Of a DNA stretch of 22,571 nucleotides, positions 4,093 through 17,900 are shown piece after piece. Numbering within the stretch: the stretch's first letter is position 1; the number at the start of each line of letters is the position of its first letter. The stretch covers positions 1 through 22,571 of the IMG/VR virus record IMGVR_UViG_3300021165_002245. One strand, given 5' to 3'. The DNA is from a virus. The notes beneath the pieces were generated by a model, which worked only from the letters and a program-made list of their open reading frames with translations, did not search any database and was not told the origin of the DNA. The position numbers and the translations under genes are program-made.

Positions 4093-5955
4093 ATGCCTTT
4101 TACAAAGTTTACAAATCTAGATTTTGATCAGATTAAAACCTCAATCAAAGATTATCTTCGTGCAAATTCAACTTTCACGGACTTTGATTTTGAAGGATCT
4201 AATTTTTCTGTCTTAATTGACACATTAGCATATAATACTTATATTACAGCATTTAACTCAAATATGATTGTGAACGAATCCTTTTTGGATTCGGCAACTT
4301 TAAGAGAAAATGTTGTTTCTTTAGCGAGAAATGTTGGTTATGTTCCTAGATCTAAAACTTGTGCGAAAGCTGTTGTATCATTTTCAATTCAGACAGCAAA
4401 TCAGTCTGGTCAACTGACCTTAAAAGCAGGTCTTGTTTGTGTTGGTGCTGTCGATAATACAACATATACATTCTCAGTTCCAGAAGATGTCACAGTTAAT
4501 ATTAATGGTGGTGTTGCATCTTTTAGTAATTTAGAAATCTATCAAGGTGTATATCTCACAAAGTCTTTTTCTGTAGATAATTCATATAATCAAAGATTCA
4601 TACTAGACAACGCAGATATTGATACAGCAACTATTGTTGTAAAAGTCGGAACCCGTGAGTATCAAAAAGTTGATAATATTTTAAAAGTAAATAAAGATTC
4701 TGAAATTTATTTACTCCAAGAAGTTCAAGATGAAAAATATGAAATTTTATTTGGAGATGGAATTATTGGCAAAAAACTGACCAATGGAGAATCTATTTCG
4801 ATCAGTTATTTGACAACTCAAGGTAAAGATGGTAATGGTCCATCTTTATTTTCATATTCTGGAACGACTGTTGATAGTAATGGACTTTTTGTAAATCCAT
4901 CTAGTTCTGTTTCCGTCACAACAGTAACCCGTGCTGCTGGTGGTGGAGATATTGAAACAATTGAATCAATCAAGTATTTTGCACCAAGACTCTATTCTTC
5001 ACAGTATCGTGCCGTGACTGCAAGAGACTACGAAGCGATTATTCAATTAATATATCCAAATACAGAATCTGTTTCTGTTGTAGGTGGAGAAGAACTGGAT
5101 CCACCCCAATTTGGAAAAGTTTTAATCAGCATCAAACCTAAAAATTCAACTTCAATATCTGACTTTGTAAAAACTCAAATCTTAAATGATCTAAAAAAAT
5201 ATGCAATTTCGGGAATCAATCAAGAAATAATTGATCTAAAACTTTTATATGTTGAAACTGAAAGTGATGTTTACTATGATTCTTCAAAAGTTACTAATGT
5301 CACTGAACTAAAGAGTAAGGTTAGTTCTTCAATCAATACTTACTCCAAATCTATCGATCTGAATAAATTTGGTGGAAGATTTAGATATAGTAAACTTCTT
5401 CAAATTATTGATAATGTTGATACTAGTATTACATCAAATATTACTAGAGTCAGAATGAGAAGAAATATGAATTGTATTTTAAATGATTTTTCACAATATG
5501 AAATATGTTTTGGAAATCAATTTCATAAAATTTTAGGTGGATATAATATTAAGAGCACAGGATTTAGATTAGCAGATGATCCAGAAACAGTTTATTTTAC
5601 TGATGTTGCATCCGAAGATAGTGATATTGGAATATTGTCTATTGTTAAACCAACCTTGGATCCTAATACATTTGAAATTGTTAAAAAATCAATTGGAACA
5701 GTTAATTATGCAAAGGGTGAAATAATTGTCAGCACAATAAAGATTGTTTCTACTGAATTGGATGATGGTGTTATTGAAATACAAGCATATCCAGAATCGA
5801 ATGATGTCATAGGTTTGCAGGACTTGTATTTGATTTATGATACCACAAAAAGCACTATAAATATGGTTAAAGATACTATATCTTCTGGAGAGCAGATTTC
5901 GGGAGTTAACTTCCCAGTAAGGTCTAGTTATTCAAACGGAAAATTAACGAGGTAG
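4093..5955 (+). CDS. 6: Baseplate wedge protein gp6
   Basis: The protein has 620 residues, against 660 in T4 gp6. The N-terminus carries the gp6/baseplate-J pattern: the block from about 1 to 60 with S-N-F-S-V-L-I-D-T-L-A-Y-N-T-Y (36-50), then R-E-N-V-V-S-L-A-R-N-V-G-Y-V-P-R-S (71-87). Further in are F-G-D-G-I-I-G-K-K-L (220-229) and T-A-R-D-Y-E-A-I-I near 310, both typical of the family. In T4, gp6 dimers form the ring that holds the wedges together. An AGG-containing Shine-Dalgarno-like sequence lies upstream of the ATG. The C-terminal coding region contains the late promoter for the next gene. The middle (about 330-480) is less conserved to my eye. Confidence 0.93.
   Translation: MPFTKFTNLDFDQIKTSIKDYLRANSTFTDFDFEGSNFSVLIDTLAYNTYITAFNSNMIVNESFLDSATLRENVVSLARNVGYVPRSKTCAKAVVSFSIQTANQSGQLTLKAGLVCVGAVDNTTYTFSVPEDVTVNINGGVASFSNLEIYQGVYLTKSFSVDNSYNQRFILDNADIDTATIVVKVGTREYQKVDNILKVNKDSEIYLLQEVQDEKYEILFGDGIIGKKLTNGESISISYLTTQGKDGNGPSLFSYSGTTVDSNGLFVNPSSSVSVTTVTRAAGGGDIETIESIKYFAPRLYSSQYRAVTARDYEAIIQLIYPNTESVSVVGGEELDPPQFGKVLISIKPKNSTSISDFVKTQILNDLKKYAISGINQEIIDLKLLYVETESDVYYDSSKVTNVTELKSKVSSSINTYSKSIDLNKFGGRFRYSKLLQIIDNVDTSITSNITRVRMRRNMNCILNDFSQYEICFGNQFHKILGGYNIKSTGFRLADDPETVYFTDVASEDSDIGILSIVKPTLDPNTFEIVKKSIGTVNYAKGEIIVSTIKIVSTELDDGVIEIQAYPESNDVIGLQDLYLIYDTTKSTINMVKDTISSGEQISGVNFPVRSSYSNGKLTR
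5855..5863 (+). promoter_or_regulatory. T4-type late promoter inside the end of gp6
   Basis: CTATAAATA (5855-5863) is an exact late-promoter box within the gp6 coding sequence, 102 bases before the ATG of the giant gene at 5966. It would allow that gene to be transcribed separately. Chance occurrence in AT-rich DNA is possible. Confidence 0.55.
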
Positions 5956-5965
5956 TGATAAAAAT

Positions 5966-8900
5966 ATGATCACAACTGGTTTTGACGCTAGAGTCAAGGT
6001 ACAACAAATAATTGAGAATCAGTTACCAGAATTTTTGCTGTCAGAATCACCAAAGTCTGCAGAATTTTTAAAGCAATATTATATTTCACAGGAATATCAA
6101 GGTGGTCCCATTGATATTGCAGAAAATTTAGATCAATATTTAAGTTTAGATAATTTAACACCAGAAGTAATCTCAGGTGTCACCTCGACTACAAGTGGCG
6201 TCTCCACAACGGCAACAACAATTTTAGTTGATTCGACGAAAGGATTTCCTAAAACATATGGTTTATTTAAAATTGATGATGAAATTGTCACTTATACTGG
6301 TATAACAACAAATACGTTCACTGGATGTATTCGTGGATTTAGCGGTATAACTTCATACAGAAATCAGATTAATCCAGAAGAACTTGTTTTTTCAACTTCT
6401 TCCGCCAGTTCTCATAATAATGGATCTAGAGTATACAACTTAAGTTCTTTATTTTTAAAAGAGTTTTACAAAAAACTTAAATATCTTCTTGCTCCTGGAT
6501 TTGAAGATGTTGAGTTTGTTCAAAATTTAGATGTTAATAATTTTGTTAAGCAGATTCGTAATTTTTATGAAGGGAAAGGAACAGACGACTCATTCAGAAT
6601 TTTATTTAATGTTTTATATGGTGTTACTCCAAAAATTATTAATCTTGAAGACTTCTTATTCAAATCTTCCGATGCCGAATTTATAAGAAGAGAAGTATTA
6701 GTTACTGAAAGAATTGAAGGCAACCCAAACAAACTTGTTGGGCAGGTAATTAGAACTGCAGATGATAGTGCAGCTGGTCCAGTTTCAGAAGTTGAGATTA
6801 TTACTAGGGGAAATAAAACTTTTTATAAACTACAATTGTTCTCTGGATTTAGTGAGAAAAGCCTAATTGAAGGAACTTTTGAAATTACACCTAAAACTAA
6901 AGTAACAGATACTGTTTCAATAGGGTCTTCAGTTATTACAGTTGATAGTACAATTGGATTTTCGGAATCAGGAACTTTGATTTCAGGATCTAATACAAAT
7001 ATCAAATACACAAACAAAAGTGTTAACCAATTTTTTGGATGTTCTGGCATAACAAATGCAATCGCAATATCTGACAATATTAGGTCTGATAAGATTGTTT
7101 ATGGATATGAAGATGGTGATACATCTAAAATTGTTAAATTAAGAATAACTGGTATTCTTTCTGATATTGATAGTAAAGATAAATTTACTCTATTATTAGA
7201 CAAAGATCAATTGTCTGTAAAAAATCTTGGAGAAAAAATATTTAACAATAACAAAAATTATAAAGAATTTTTCTTTAATACTTGGATTTATAATACTAGA
7301 TCAAGATATGAAATTAAGTCTTTTTCAAATAACCAAGTTACTTTATACGAAAATGCAGACAAATCAAGTTTGAAAATTGGTGATAATGTAGATATTTTAA
7401 ACTCTAATTCTGAAAATATTGTTGTATCAGATGCTCTAGTTTCAGATATTAATTCAAATTTAGTTGTCCTTAATAAAAACATTACTAATATAAATCCCAA
7501 TACAAAATTAAGTATAAGAAGAAAATATAATTATGCAACAACAAGTTTACCGTCAAATATAGAACTAACTTCGTCTAAAATTTTATCTAATATTCAAAAT
7601 ACCTATAATGAAAATGATGAATACGCTTACATAGCTTCAAACTCTTTACCAGATTATTCAATAACTAAAAAAATATTTGCATCAACAATAAACATTACTC
7701 CATCCTCAATTTTAAGTGACATTTATAGAGGTTACAATCCATTAACAAATTTATATTCAATTTTAACATTTGATGATGATGTTTCTTTTATAACTGGAGA
7801 TGCTGTTGTTTATACAGGAACAAACACTGAAATTTTAGGATTAAAATTTGGAACAACTTATTATGTTGAAGTTTTAAAAATTGGAACAAGAACTAATCAA
7901 ATAAAATTATATAACTCTAGGTCCTTTATTGCTACACAAAACTCTGTTGAGTTTAGTCAAAATGGAGATACTGCTACACACACATTCACACTATTACAAC
8001 ACTATAATAAAACTATTTTTTCAAAAAAATCTTTATCTAAAATTCCCCTGATTCCTAACATAGAATCTGGCACTGATCAACCAACAGAAGTTGGACCAAT
8101 TGGAACAATGATCAATGGTGTTGAGATTATTAATTATAAAAGTAATGATAAAATTTACTATGGTCCGTTAGAGAAAATTAAAGTATACAATGGTGGTACA
8201 GATTATGATGTTATCAATCCACCATTGATAACAGCGTCAAATACTGGCATTGGAACAACAGCACTAGTTCAAGCAGTTGTAAGAGGATCCGTAAAAGAAG
8301 TATTGGTAGACCCTCAAGATTTCAGTGTAAATAGAGTGCTGTCAGTAACTATTACCGGTGGTAATGGTTTTGGGGCCAAATTACAACCAGTTCTCACTAA
8401 GGTTTATAGAGAAATTGACTTTAACGCAACTCAAGTAGGTGTAGCTGCAACTGGTGGCATTGATGTCTCTGAAGAAACAATTACTTTCTTTAAAAGGCAT
8501 AACTTAATAGATGGTGAAAAAATAGTTTATAATACAAATGGCAATCAACCATTAGGAATTGGATCTTTCAAAGGATCTAATACGGACCAAGGAGATTATT
8601 TAATAAGTGGTGCAATATATTATCCAAAAATTATTAATCCAAGATCAGTATATCTTTACAAAACAGAGGTTGATTATCTTTCTGGAATAAACACGGTTGG
8701 GTTTACAACAATAAACACAGGTGGAACTCACAAATTTAGATTATATCAGTCATCTGATGTTGTATCCGAAATTAAAGTTGTTGATCCAGGTAGTGGATAT
8801 GAAAATAGAAAATTAAGAGTTTTACCATCTGGAATTTCAACGTCTTCTAGCATTGTCACTTTTGATGGACATGGATTTAAAAATGGAGACCTAGTTCATT

Positions 8901-11900
8901 ATAATTATGAAACAAATGGAATATCTGGGTTATCCACAACAAATCAGTATTATGTTTTGAAAGTTAATGATTCTCAATTTAAATTATCTGATGCTGGTTC
9001 TGTAACAGTTGGTGCAGCAACAACTAATTTCACCAAACAAAATTTTGTAAACTTTAAATCAACCGGAGTTGGATATCAAATATTTTACTATCCTGAAATT
9101 AGATTAAACATCAACGCAGAAATATTAGGTGTTGGTAACACCATAACAGCGACTCCATTAATTAGGGGTGAAATAATTGATGCGTATTTGTATAATAATG
9201 GCACTGACTATGGATCTAAAATTTTAAATTTCCACAAAAAACCATTTTTAAATATTAAAACTGGCACTGGCGCTCAGTTAAAAGCAATTATTAAAGATGG
9301 AAAAATTATAAATGTCGAGGTTCAAAATGGAGGTAAATTTTATAATGCAGCACCAGATTTGATTATATCGGGTGATGGTATTGCCGCCAAATTGAGAGCT
9401 GTAGTAGAAAATGGAAGAATTACTGACGTCATTATTATCAATCAAGGAACAAATTACACTAGTACAAAAACTTCTATCATAGTACGTTCACCTGGTCGTA
9501 ATTGCGTATTAGATTCCTCAGTTAGAAGTTTAACTGTTAATAACTTATCTCGTTTTTCAGATGAAATTTTAGTCGAATATGGTGATAACTTGTCGTATGG
9601 AATAGTAGGATATTCTACAGATAGGGAAGGTAAATCATTCTTAGATCCGGTAGAAGTTGGACAACACTCAAAAGTTATAGGATGGGCATATGATGGAAAT
9701 CCAATATACGGACCATTTGCGTTTTCTGACCCACAAAATGTAAACTCTAGTGTTATTTCATTAAAAACTGGATATGTTGCATCATTAAATAATTCATATA
9801 ATAGACCTATTCATGATAATTTTCCACTAGGATTTTTTGTGGAAGATTATAAATTTAATGGTTCTGGAGATTTAGATATTCATAATGGTAGATATTCCAA
9901 AACACCAGAATTCCCAAATGGGATTTATGCATATTTTGTTGGAGTTTCCACAGACAGCACAACCTCAAAGTTAATTCCACAATTTCCATATTTTATAGGA
10001 AATACTTATAGATCTAATGTAATAAAAAATAATGTTGATCAGAATTTTAACTTCAATGGTTCAAAACTTATTAGAAATACATTTCCATATCGAGTAAATC
10101 AAGAGTATTCTAAAAATGATTTTATTGTAGAGTCTAGTAAAGAAATAAATCAGGTTACAATTGTTGAATCTATATCAAAGGGATCAGTAGATTCATTCTC
10201 AATTGTTAATCCTGGAGAGGATTATGAAGTTGGTAATGCATTGATATTTGAAAATGAAGAAACTGGTGGTGGAGGAGCTATAGTTGAAGTTTCTGAATTA
10301 GATGGTAAAAATATATCAAATATTCAAACAACATATGATACTTTTGAAAATTCTGTAGTTACCTGGGAATCTCAAGATGCAATAAGAGTTCATACTGGAA
10401 GATATCATACATTAGCAAATCAAGATCTAATTCAAATATCTGGAGTTTCAACTTTTATTGATGGTTTGACTGATTCACATATTATTGGCGTTACTTCAGA
10501 ATCTACATCTTTAGTAGATCATATTCCCCCCAATGTTGGGGTCATTACAGATATTTACGTATCTTCTATAGGTCCATTAGTTGGATCTGGAACAACTATT
10601 GGTATTGGAACAGAAATTGCATCAATTTTGAATATATTTGATAATGAAAATATTATTAGAATTGAAAGAAGTTCTGTTGGAACAGCACATTCAATTTCTA
10701 GTATTGTCAATTATTATTCAGATTCTTTTTCTATTCCATTAAAATCTGAATATTTTAACTCTTCCAGCAATTATAAGATATTCTTTAATCCAGTTCAATC
10801 CGTTGGTGTTGGAATTAACACCGGTGTTGAGACATTAATTAACTATTATATTGGGAAAAGTCCTAAAACTATATCTATCCAGACACAAAGTATTTACATT
10901 CCAAATCATCAATTCAAAACTAACCAAAGAGTTTTATTAACAAAACCAAGTTCTGGAAACAGACTTTCTGTTTCAAATACTTCTGGTGGGACAACTTTCG
11001 ATTTGCCAGAAACAAGTAATTCTCAATATGTTTATGTCATTAATAAATCAAAAGATTTTATTGGTATTGTAACTCAAGTTGGATTAACTACAACATCTCA
11101 AGGTTTATTCTTTAATACAAATGGATCAGATGATTATCGTTATAAAATAGAATCTATCCCATCACAAATAACTGCTACTTCAAGAAGAATCAAATCTAAG
11201 GTTTCAATTTCAACAGTTCACGGACTGCAAAATGGAGATATTATTGATCTAACATTGAATCCGAAACTATCAGTTGGTATTGGCAACTCATCATCTGTAA
11301 AAATTAAATTTGATGATGTAAATAAAAAGATGTTAGTTAATCCTGTAGGATTTACTTCATATACAATTGATACATCAAATAACCAAATTTATATTGAAAA
11401 TCATGGATATAAAACTGGTCAAAAGGTTTTTTATAGATCATCTGATGTTATTGCGAGTGGTCTAACAACAGGTGGATATTATATCTTTAGAGTTGATGAT
11501 AATAATATCAAATTGTCTGAGAACTATTTTGACTCTGTTTCAAATCCTCCAACAACAGTTAGTATTGCAAGCACCGGTGGTTCTGGACATGAAATAAGTT
11601 TATTAAATCCTCAAATTTTAGTAACCAAAGATAATAATTTAGTTTTTAATATTTCAGATTCTTCTCTGGAAAATTATAAATTTAAAATTTACTACGACCA
11701 ATCACTTTCAAATGAATTTGTTTCTGTTGGATCTACAACAACATTTTCTGTTGAACGTAGTGGTATTATAGGAATTTCTCCAACAGCTTCAGTGACTATT
11801 AGATATAATAAACTTTTACCAACAAAATTATACTATTCTTTGGAGAAAAATGGAGAATCAGTAATCCCAGATAGTACAGTAAACAATTATTCTGAAATTT

Positions 11901-14900
11901 TATATAGAGATAGTTTATATAATGGCAAATATAAGGTTTTTGGAGTTGGATCTACTGACTTCTCAATAACTTTGAATGACATTCCTGAAAAATTATCTTA
12001 CACACCATCAGATTTATCATATTTAAAATATACAACAACTTCTTCATCTGCATCTGGACCTATTGGCAAATTAAGTATTGTAAGTGGAGGATCTAACTAT
12101 ACTAAATTACCAAGAGTTATAGGTATTGCAACTGGAACTGCAAATAGTTTAGGATCAAATGCTATTATTAGATCTAAAACTAATACAATAGGAAAACTTA
12201 ACGATTTTAGGATAATAAATGAGGGATTTGATTATTCTGCAGATAAGACTTTAAGTCCACAAACAGATGTTCCCAAATATATTGAAATTGAAAGTTCTGA
12301 AAAAATAACAAAGGTAGATGTTCTCAGCGGCGGCAAAAATTATACTTCAGAACCTTCTTTAATTGTTGTTAATGAATATACTAATAAAAAGGTTGATAGT
12401 GGTATTTTAAAAGCCAATTTTAAAGGAAATACTATTATTTCTGTTGATGTTATTGAAGAACCCAAAGGCTTATCAAATGTTGATCATAGAATATATTCAA
12501 TTAATAATAGCAATGGCGTTCAAGTGGAAAGAGTGCTGTCATATTCAAATGGAGTTGTTAGATGTGAATTAAGCACTCCCCCAATTGATGGATTTATAAT
12601 TCCCCCATTCCAAGAAAATGATTTAATATTTGTTGAGGGAATTCAAAAGCAAAGTTTTACTGATGCATTGGGAAATATAACATCCCCAGGAACGGGATTT
12701 AATTCTGCAGATAATGGATATAATTTCTTTACAGTTGTTAATTACATCAATTCAAATCCTGCAATTTTAGATTATTATATTGGAGAATATACCGAAAACG
12801 CAGGTACTCCAGTAACAATTCCAACTTCATTCACTTCTATTGTCAAATCTCAAAATTATCCATCTTTTAAAATATCTAAGACACCTAGTCTGTTTTACCT
12901 AAATGAAAAATTAACTGTAAATGGAGTATTAAGTGATTTGTCTGTTGTTACATCGGACAAAAACTTTATAAAAGTAACTGGTGATACTTCCCTATCGCCA
13001 AATCATGTAATTAAAGGTGTAGAATCTGGAAATTTTGCAACAGTTAATAATACTATTTCTTATGATAGTAAATTTATTATTAACTATTCTAATAAAAAAT
13101 CTTTTGGATGGGACAATCAAAGCGGTCAACTAAACTATGACTTACAAGTTTTGGCAAATAATGATTATTATCAAAATCTTTCATATACTATAAAGAGTCC
13201 CATAGAATTTGAAGATTTAAGGGATTCTGTAAATAAATTAGTTCATCCATCAGGAATGAAAAATTTTGCCGATACTGTACTACAGTCAAAGGCAACGGTT
13301 TCTATTGGGGTAACGCAATCACTTAATCCTATTTTAGATTTTATTTCTGAAAAAAGAGTAGATACGATCAATAATTTTGATTTAGCTTTGGATTACAATC
13401 CAACATCATCTTCTTCAGATAATATTATCCTAAAAACTAAAAGATTAGCAGATTACATTGAGTGTAGAACAAATAGAGTTTTACAAATAGATGATATTAG
13501 TAATAAATTCTCTAGTGCAGAATTTAATAAGTTGACTTTTACAGAAACTGTAGAATATCCAGTTACAGATTTTTATTCTAAGTTCCTAGTTCAAGTTTCT
13601 GATGAGCAAAAACAAAGCACTCAATTAAGTGAAATTGTAATTTTAAATAATTACAATAATACATATACTCTGAATAAAATAGATTTATTCACTGATGAAA
13701 AAATTGGTGATTTTTCAGGATCTTTTGCAGACACTGGAGATGTAATTCTCAGATTTGATCCTGTAGATCCCAACACAACTAATTACAATCTAAAAGTTTA
13801 CAGGCATTCGTTCAGTCCAAATCCTCTGAATATAGGAATTGGATATACTGACATTGGATTTATCCGTCTTTCATCCAAAACAGAAAATGTTGGTCCAGCG
13901 TCTGGAACTGGAATATTGGGAGTTAGCACTTCAGTTTTCCAATCATTAATATATCAATATAATACAGTATATGCTTTTGCTCATGTTTTAGATACTCAAA
14001 CAAATGAGCAAAATTATTTTGAAGTTGCAGCATACCATGATGGGCAAAATTCTTATATTTCTGAATATTATTTTGACACTAAAAACTTTGCAAGTGGTAT
14101 ATCTGGTGGATTTATCGGAACTTTTGGGGTTAACGTAAGTAATGGGATTTTAAATCTAACATTTAAAAATGAAACTAGTAATAATGACATTAGAGTCAAA
14201 GTTAAAACTGTAGGAATAGGATCAACTTCTATAGGAATTGGAACATATCGTTACTTAGTAAGTGGTCAACCTGAGGGTTCGGAAAGAACTGCAAAATTAG
14301 AATCTACTTATGTAACTACTTCTGGAATTACTACAAACATTCTAAAATATGATAGTCTTATTGGATCAACAATTAAGTCAATAATTAAAGTTGGCATTGG
14401 ATCAACTGTTTCAATTCATAATCTTTATATTGTTTCAGATCAAACACGTGTTAACATTAGTCAAGCACCATTCTTAAGTGCAAAAAATAATAATGGAATT
14501 GGCACATTTTCTGCTACGGTAAATGGTACAGATGTAATAGTCAAGTTTCATCCAGATTCTGAATACTCATCAAGTAATATTGTTATCCAATCTTATAATG
14601 AGTTTATATATTCAGATGTTGATGAGTTTAATGTTCCTGATAATTATACATATGGAACTTCAATTGAGGCAATAACCAATGCTTTTTACGGATCCATTAA
14701 TGAATTTGGAAAAGACAAGTTAGATTTTGATCTAAATTATAATAGAATTCCAATTTTTGAAAAAACTTTTAATCCATCAGACTCTTCAAAACTTAATCAA
14801 TCTACTGGAGTCTTTTCAATTACAGACCATTTCTTTGAAACTGGAGAGGAATTAATATACACACCATCATCAACATTACTTGGTGTAGCAGCTTCTTCTG

Positions 14901-17900
14901 TTGGTATTGGAACTACCATTGTCAGTGGTCAATCATTTAATGGTGATGTAATAATTGGATTATCTACAATTACTGGAATTGGAGTTTCAACTGGTTTAAC
15001 TATTGGACATATAGTTTTAGGAAAATTTGTTCCATCATCTACTACCTTAACTGGTATTCAAACAAGTTATACTTATTTTATTGGAGATGTTGTTTCGACT
15101 GGATCTTCAGTTATAACTGGCATTGCCAACACATCAATATTGAGAGTTGGATCTGGAATTTACTCTGGAAGTAATACTTCTTTAGGATCTCCATTAGGAA
15201 CAATTTATTCGATTGGAATTAATTCTATTACAGCATCTCAATCTATAACCGCAGGTTCTGCAAGAACTTATTATTCAACAGATTCTAATTGGTCGGTAAC
15301 CCTATCTAATGTTTCTACTGGAACGACATTTAGAGAAACTTATGCAACGGGTATCAGTACTGATATATGCCCAACAAAAGTTTATGCAATTAGGTTATCT
15401 AAAGATACATTTAAGATAACAGGAACTGCTGGTGGAAGTGGTGTAGGATTTACTTTTACAAACATTGGATCAGGTAATCTTCATAAACTTGAAATGAAGA
15501 AAAAACTTGAAAAATCTTTAATTACAATTGATGGTGTAACCCAGTATCCGTTGATGTTTACTCCATTAAATTATACTCTGCAAAATAATAATCCCACAAT
15601 TGGAGTTGGAGTTACATTTTTATCTCTTTCAGGTATTTCATCTATTAAGCCACGAGATATTCTAAACATAGGGACCGAATTTTTAAATGTAGTAAACGTT
15701 GGTTTAGCGACCACCGCATTAGGTCCTATTACAGGAATAGGGTCGATACCAGTTGTTGAAGTTAAACGAGGTTTTGTTGGATCTTCAGCAACAACTTTAA
15801 CAAATGGTTCTATAGTTAGATTATATAGAGGTGCTTACAACATTGTAGGTAACAAAATTTACTTTGCTGAAGCGCCAGATGGTAGAGGTAATAATGATAG
15901 ATTGAATTCAAGTAATTTATCTTTACCCAAATCTAGTTTTAGTGGTAGAATTTATTTACGTAGAGATTATGATCTTAATAAAATATACGATGACATATCA
16001 GATGGTTTTACAGGTTTAGGTAGAACCTTTACAGTGTATAAAGAGGGTGAAAATACAACTGGTTTAGAAGCAGGTAGTAATCTTGTCTTCATAAATGATG
16101 TCTTCCAGACACCAGATACTTCAAATAACACTGGAAATAACTATACTTTTGTAGAAACATCTTCCGCAGGAATTTCCAGTGTAAGTTTTACTGGAGTTAC
16201 TCGTCCAAGTTCAACTGATATTATTATTGTTGACTCGGATATAAATCAAAACCAATTGCCAAGAGGCGGAGTAGTTATTTCTGTTGCATCTACTGGAGGA
16301 CTTGGTTATGCTCCACTTGTAGGGGCAGCAGTTACTGCGATAGTAAGTGGTGGTGTAATAACTGGAATAACCACTGGTCTAGAGGGAGGATCTTTTGGAT
16401 CTGGGTATTATGGAAATGTATCAATTGGAGTTACAGATCCCCTCCACGTTGGATCTGCAGCAACAATCACAGCATCTGTCGGTGCTGGGGGAACTTTATC
16501 ATTTAATATAGTTAGCGGTGGAACAGGATATATAAGTCCAGTTTTCCAAATTAATTCTCCTTCATATGAAAACCTACCTGTGGTAGGTGTTTCTAGACTT
16601 GGTGTTGGAAATACCACTGTTGTTGGAGTTGGATTGTCTATAACGTTTGAGGTTGGTCCTAACTCCACTGTGGGTATTGGTTCAACTTACTTTAGAATTT
16701 CTTCTTATGAATTTAAGAAGAGAGGATATGCTTATCAAATTGGCGATGTATTTAAACCAGTTGGATTGGTTACTGCTAGTGGATTATCCAATCCATTGGA
16801 AGAAATTAAATTTACAGTCACTGAAGTTTTTAATGATTCATTTGCATCATGGCAATTAGGAGAATTTGATTACATTGATAGTATTAAAAACTTACAAAAT
16901 GGTGTAAGAACTAGATTCCCTCTTTATAAGAATAGTCAACTTTTGAGTTTCCAAAGAAATCTTGGAAGTGTTGAATCACTTCTCATAGATTTCAAATCTA
17001 TCTTGTTAATATATGTGAATGGTGTTATGCAGGAACCAAATGTTTCTTATGACTTTACTGGAGGAACAACTTTTAGTTTTAAAGAAGCTCCAAAAGCAGA
17101 AGATAAAGTTGATATATTTTTCTATAGAGGAACTCGTAATATAGACAGTGTAGAAGTTAATGTTAATGAAACTGTAAAAGTTGGTGACACTCTACAAATC
17201 AATAAAAATGATCAGATACCTGCAACAGTTGGTCAAGAACAAAGGTTGGTTTCTGAAATATTATCTGCAGACCTTGTGGAAACTGGAATTTATCTTGGAG
17301 ATGGTATTGATGCAACAAATTATAAACCAGTGGACTGGTTAAGACAAAAGAGAGACTTGATTATCGACGAAAATCCAGAATATAAAATTAGAGATTCTAT
17401 TGAGGGGATGATATTCCCAACATCAAAAGTTATAAAGAACCTTGGTCAAACAGATACTGAAATTTTCTTAGATGATGCTCAATTTTTCAATTACGAAGAA
17501 AATGAATCTTCAATTGAAATTTCGAAATTCTCTGGTCTTTTAGTTAATTCTGGGAATGATCCAGTATCTGCAGCGTTTACTGCTAATGTTTCAACTGCAG
17601 GGACAATATCTTCAATAACTATTACTGATGGTGGATCTGGATATACACCAAACTCCACAATAACTTTAAAAATATCAGAACCAATTGGTGGAATTGGCAC
17701 TGTTTTCAAATCTGAAGTTAAAAATAGACCAGGTATTTTGGGCATAGGTTCCGACATTATTGTTGGAATTGATACATCTTTAGTTAAAATTGGTCAATCC
17801 TTAAAAGCGATACCTAACATTTTAGATACAACATTTACAGTAAGTGGAATTTCTTCTGGAAGTGGCGGATCAGTTCTACTTAATAAATCTGCATTTAATG

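Noticed and set aside
6823-7500. Antisense frames inside the giant gene (also 16408-16668 and 17491-17757)
   Set aside because: They are short, lie opposite a clearly coding frame, and show mirrored composition of the sense repeats rather than an own protein pattern.
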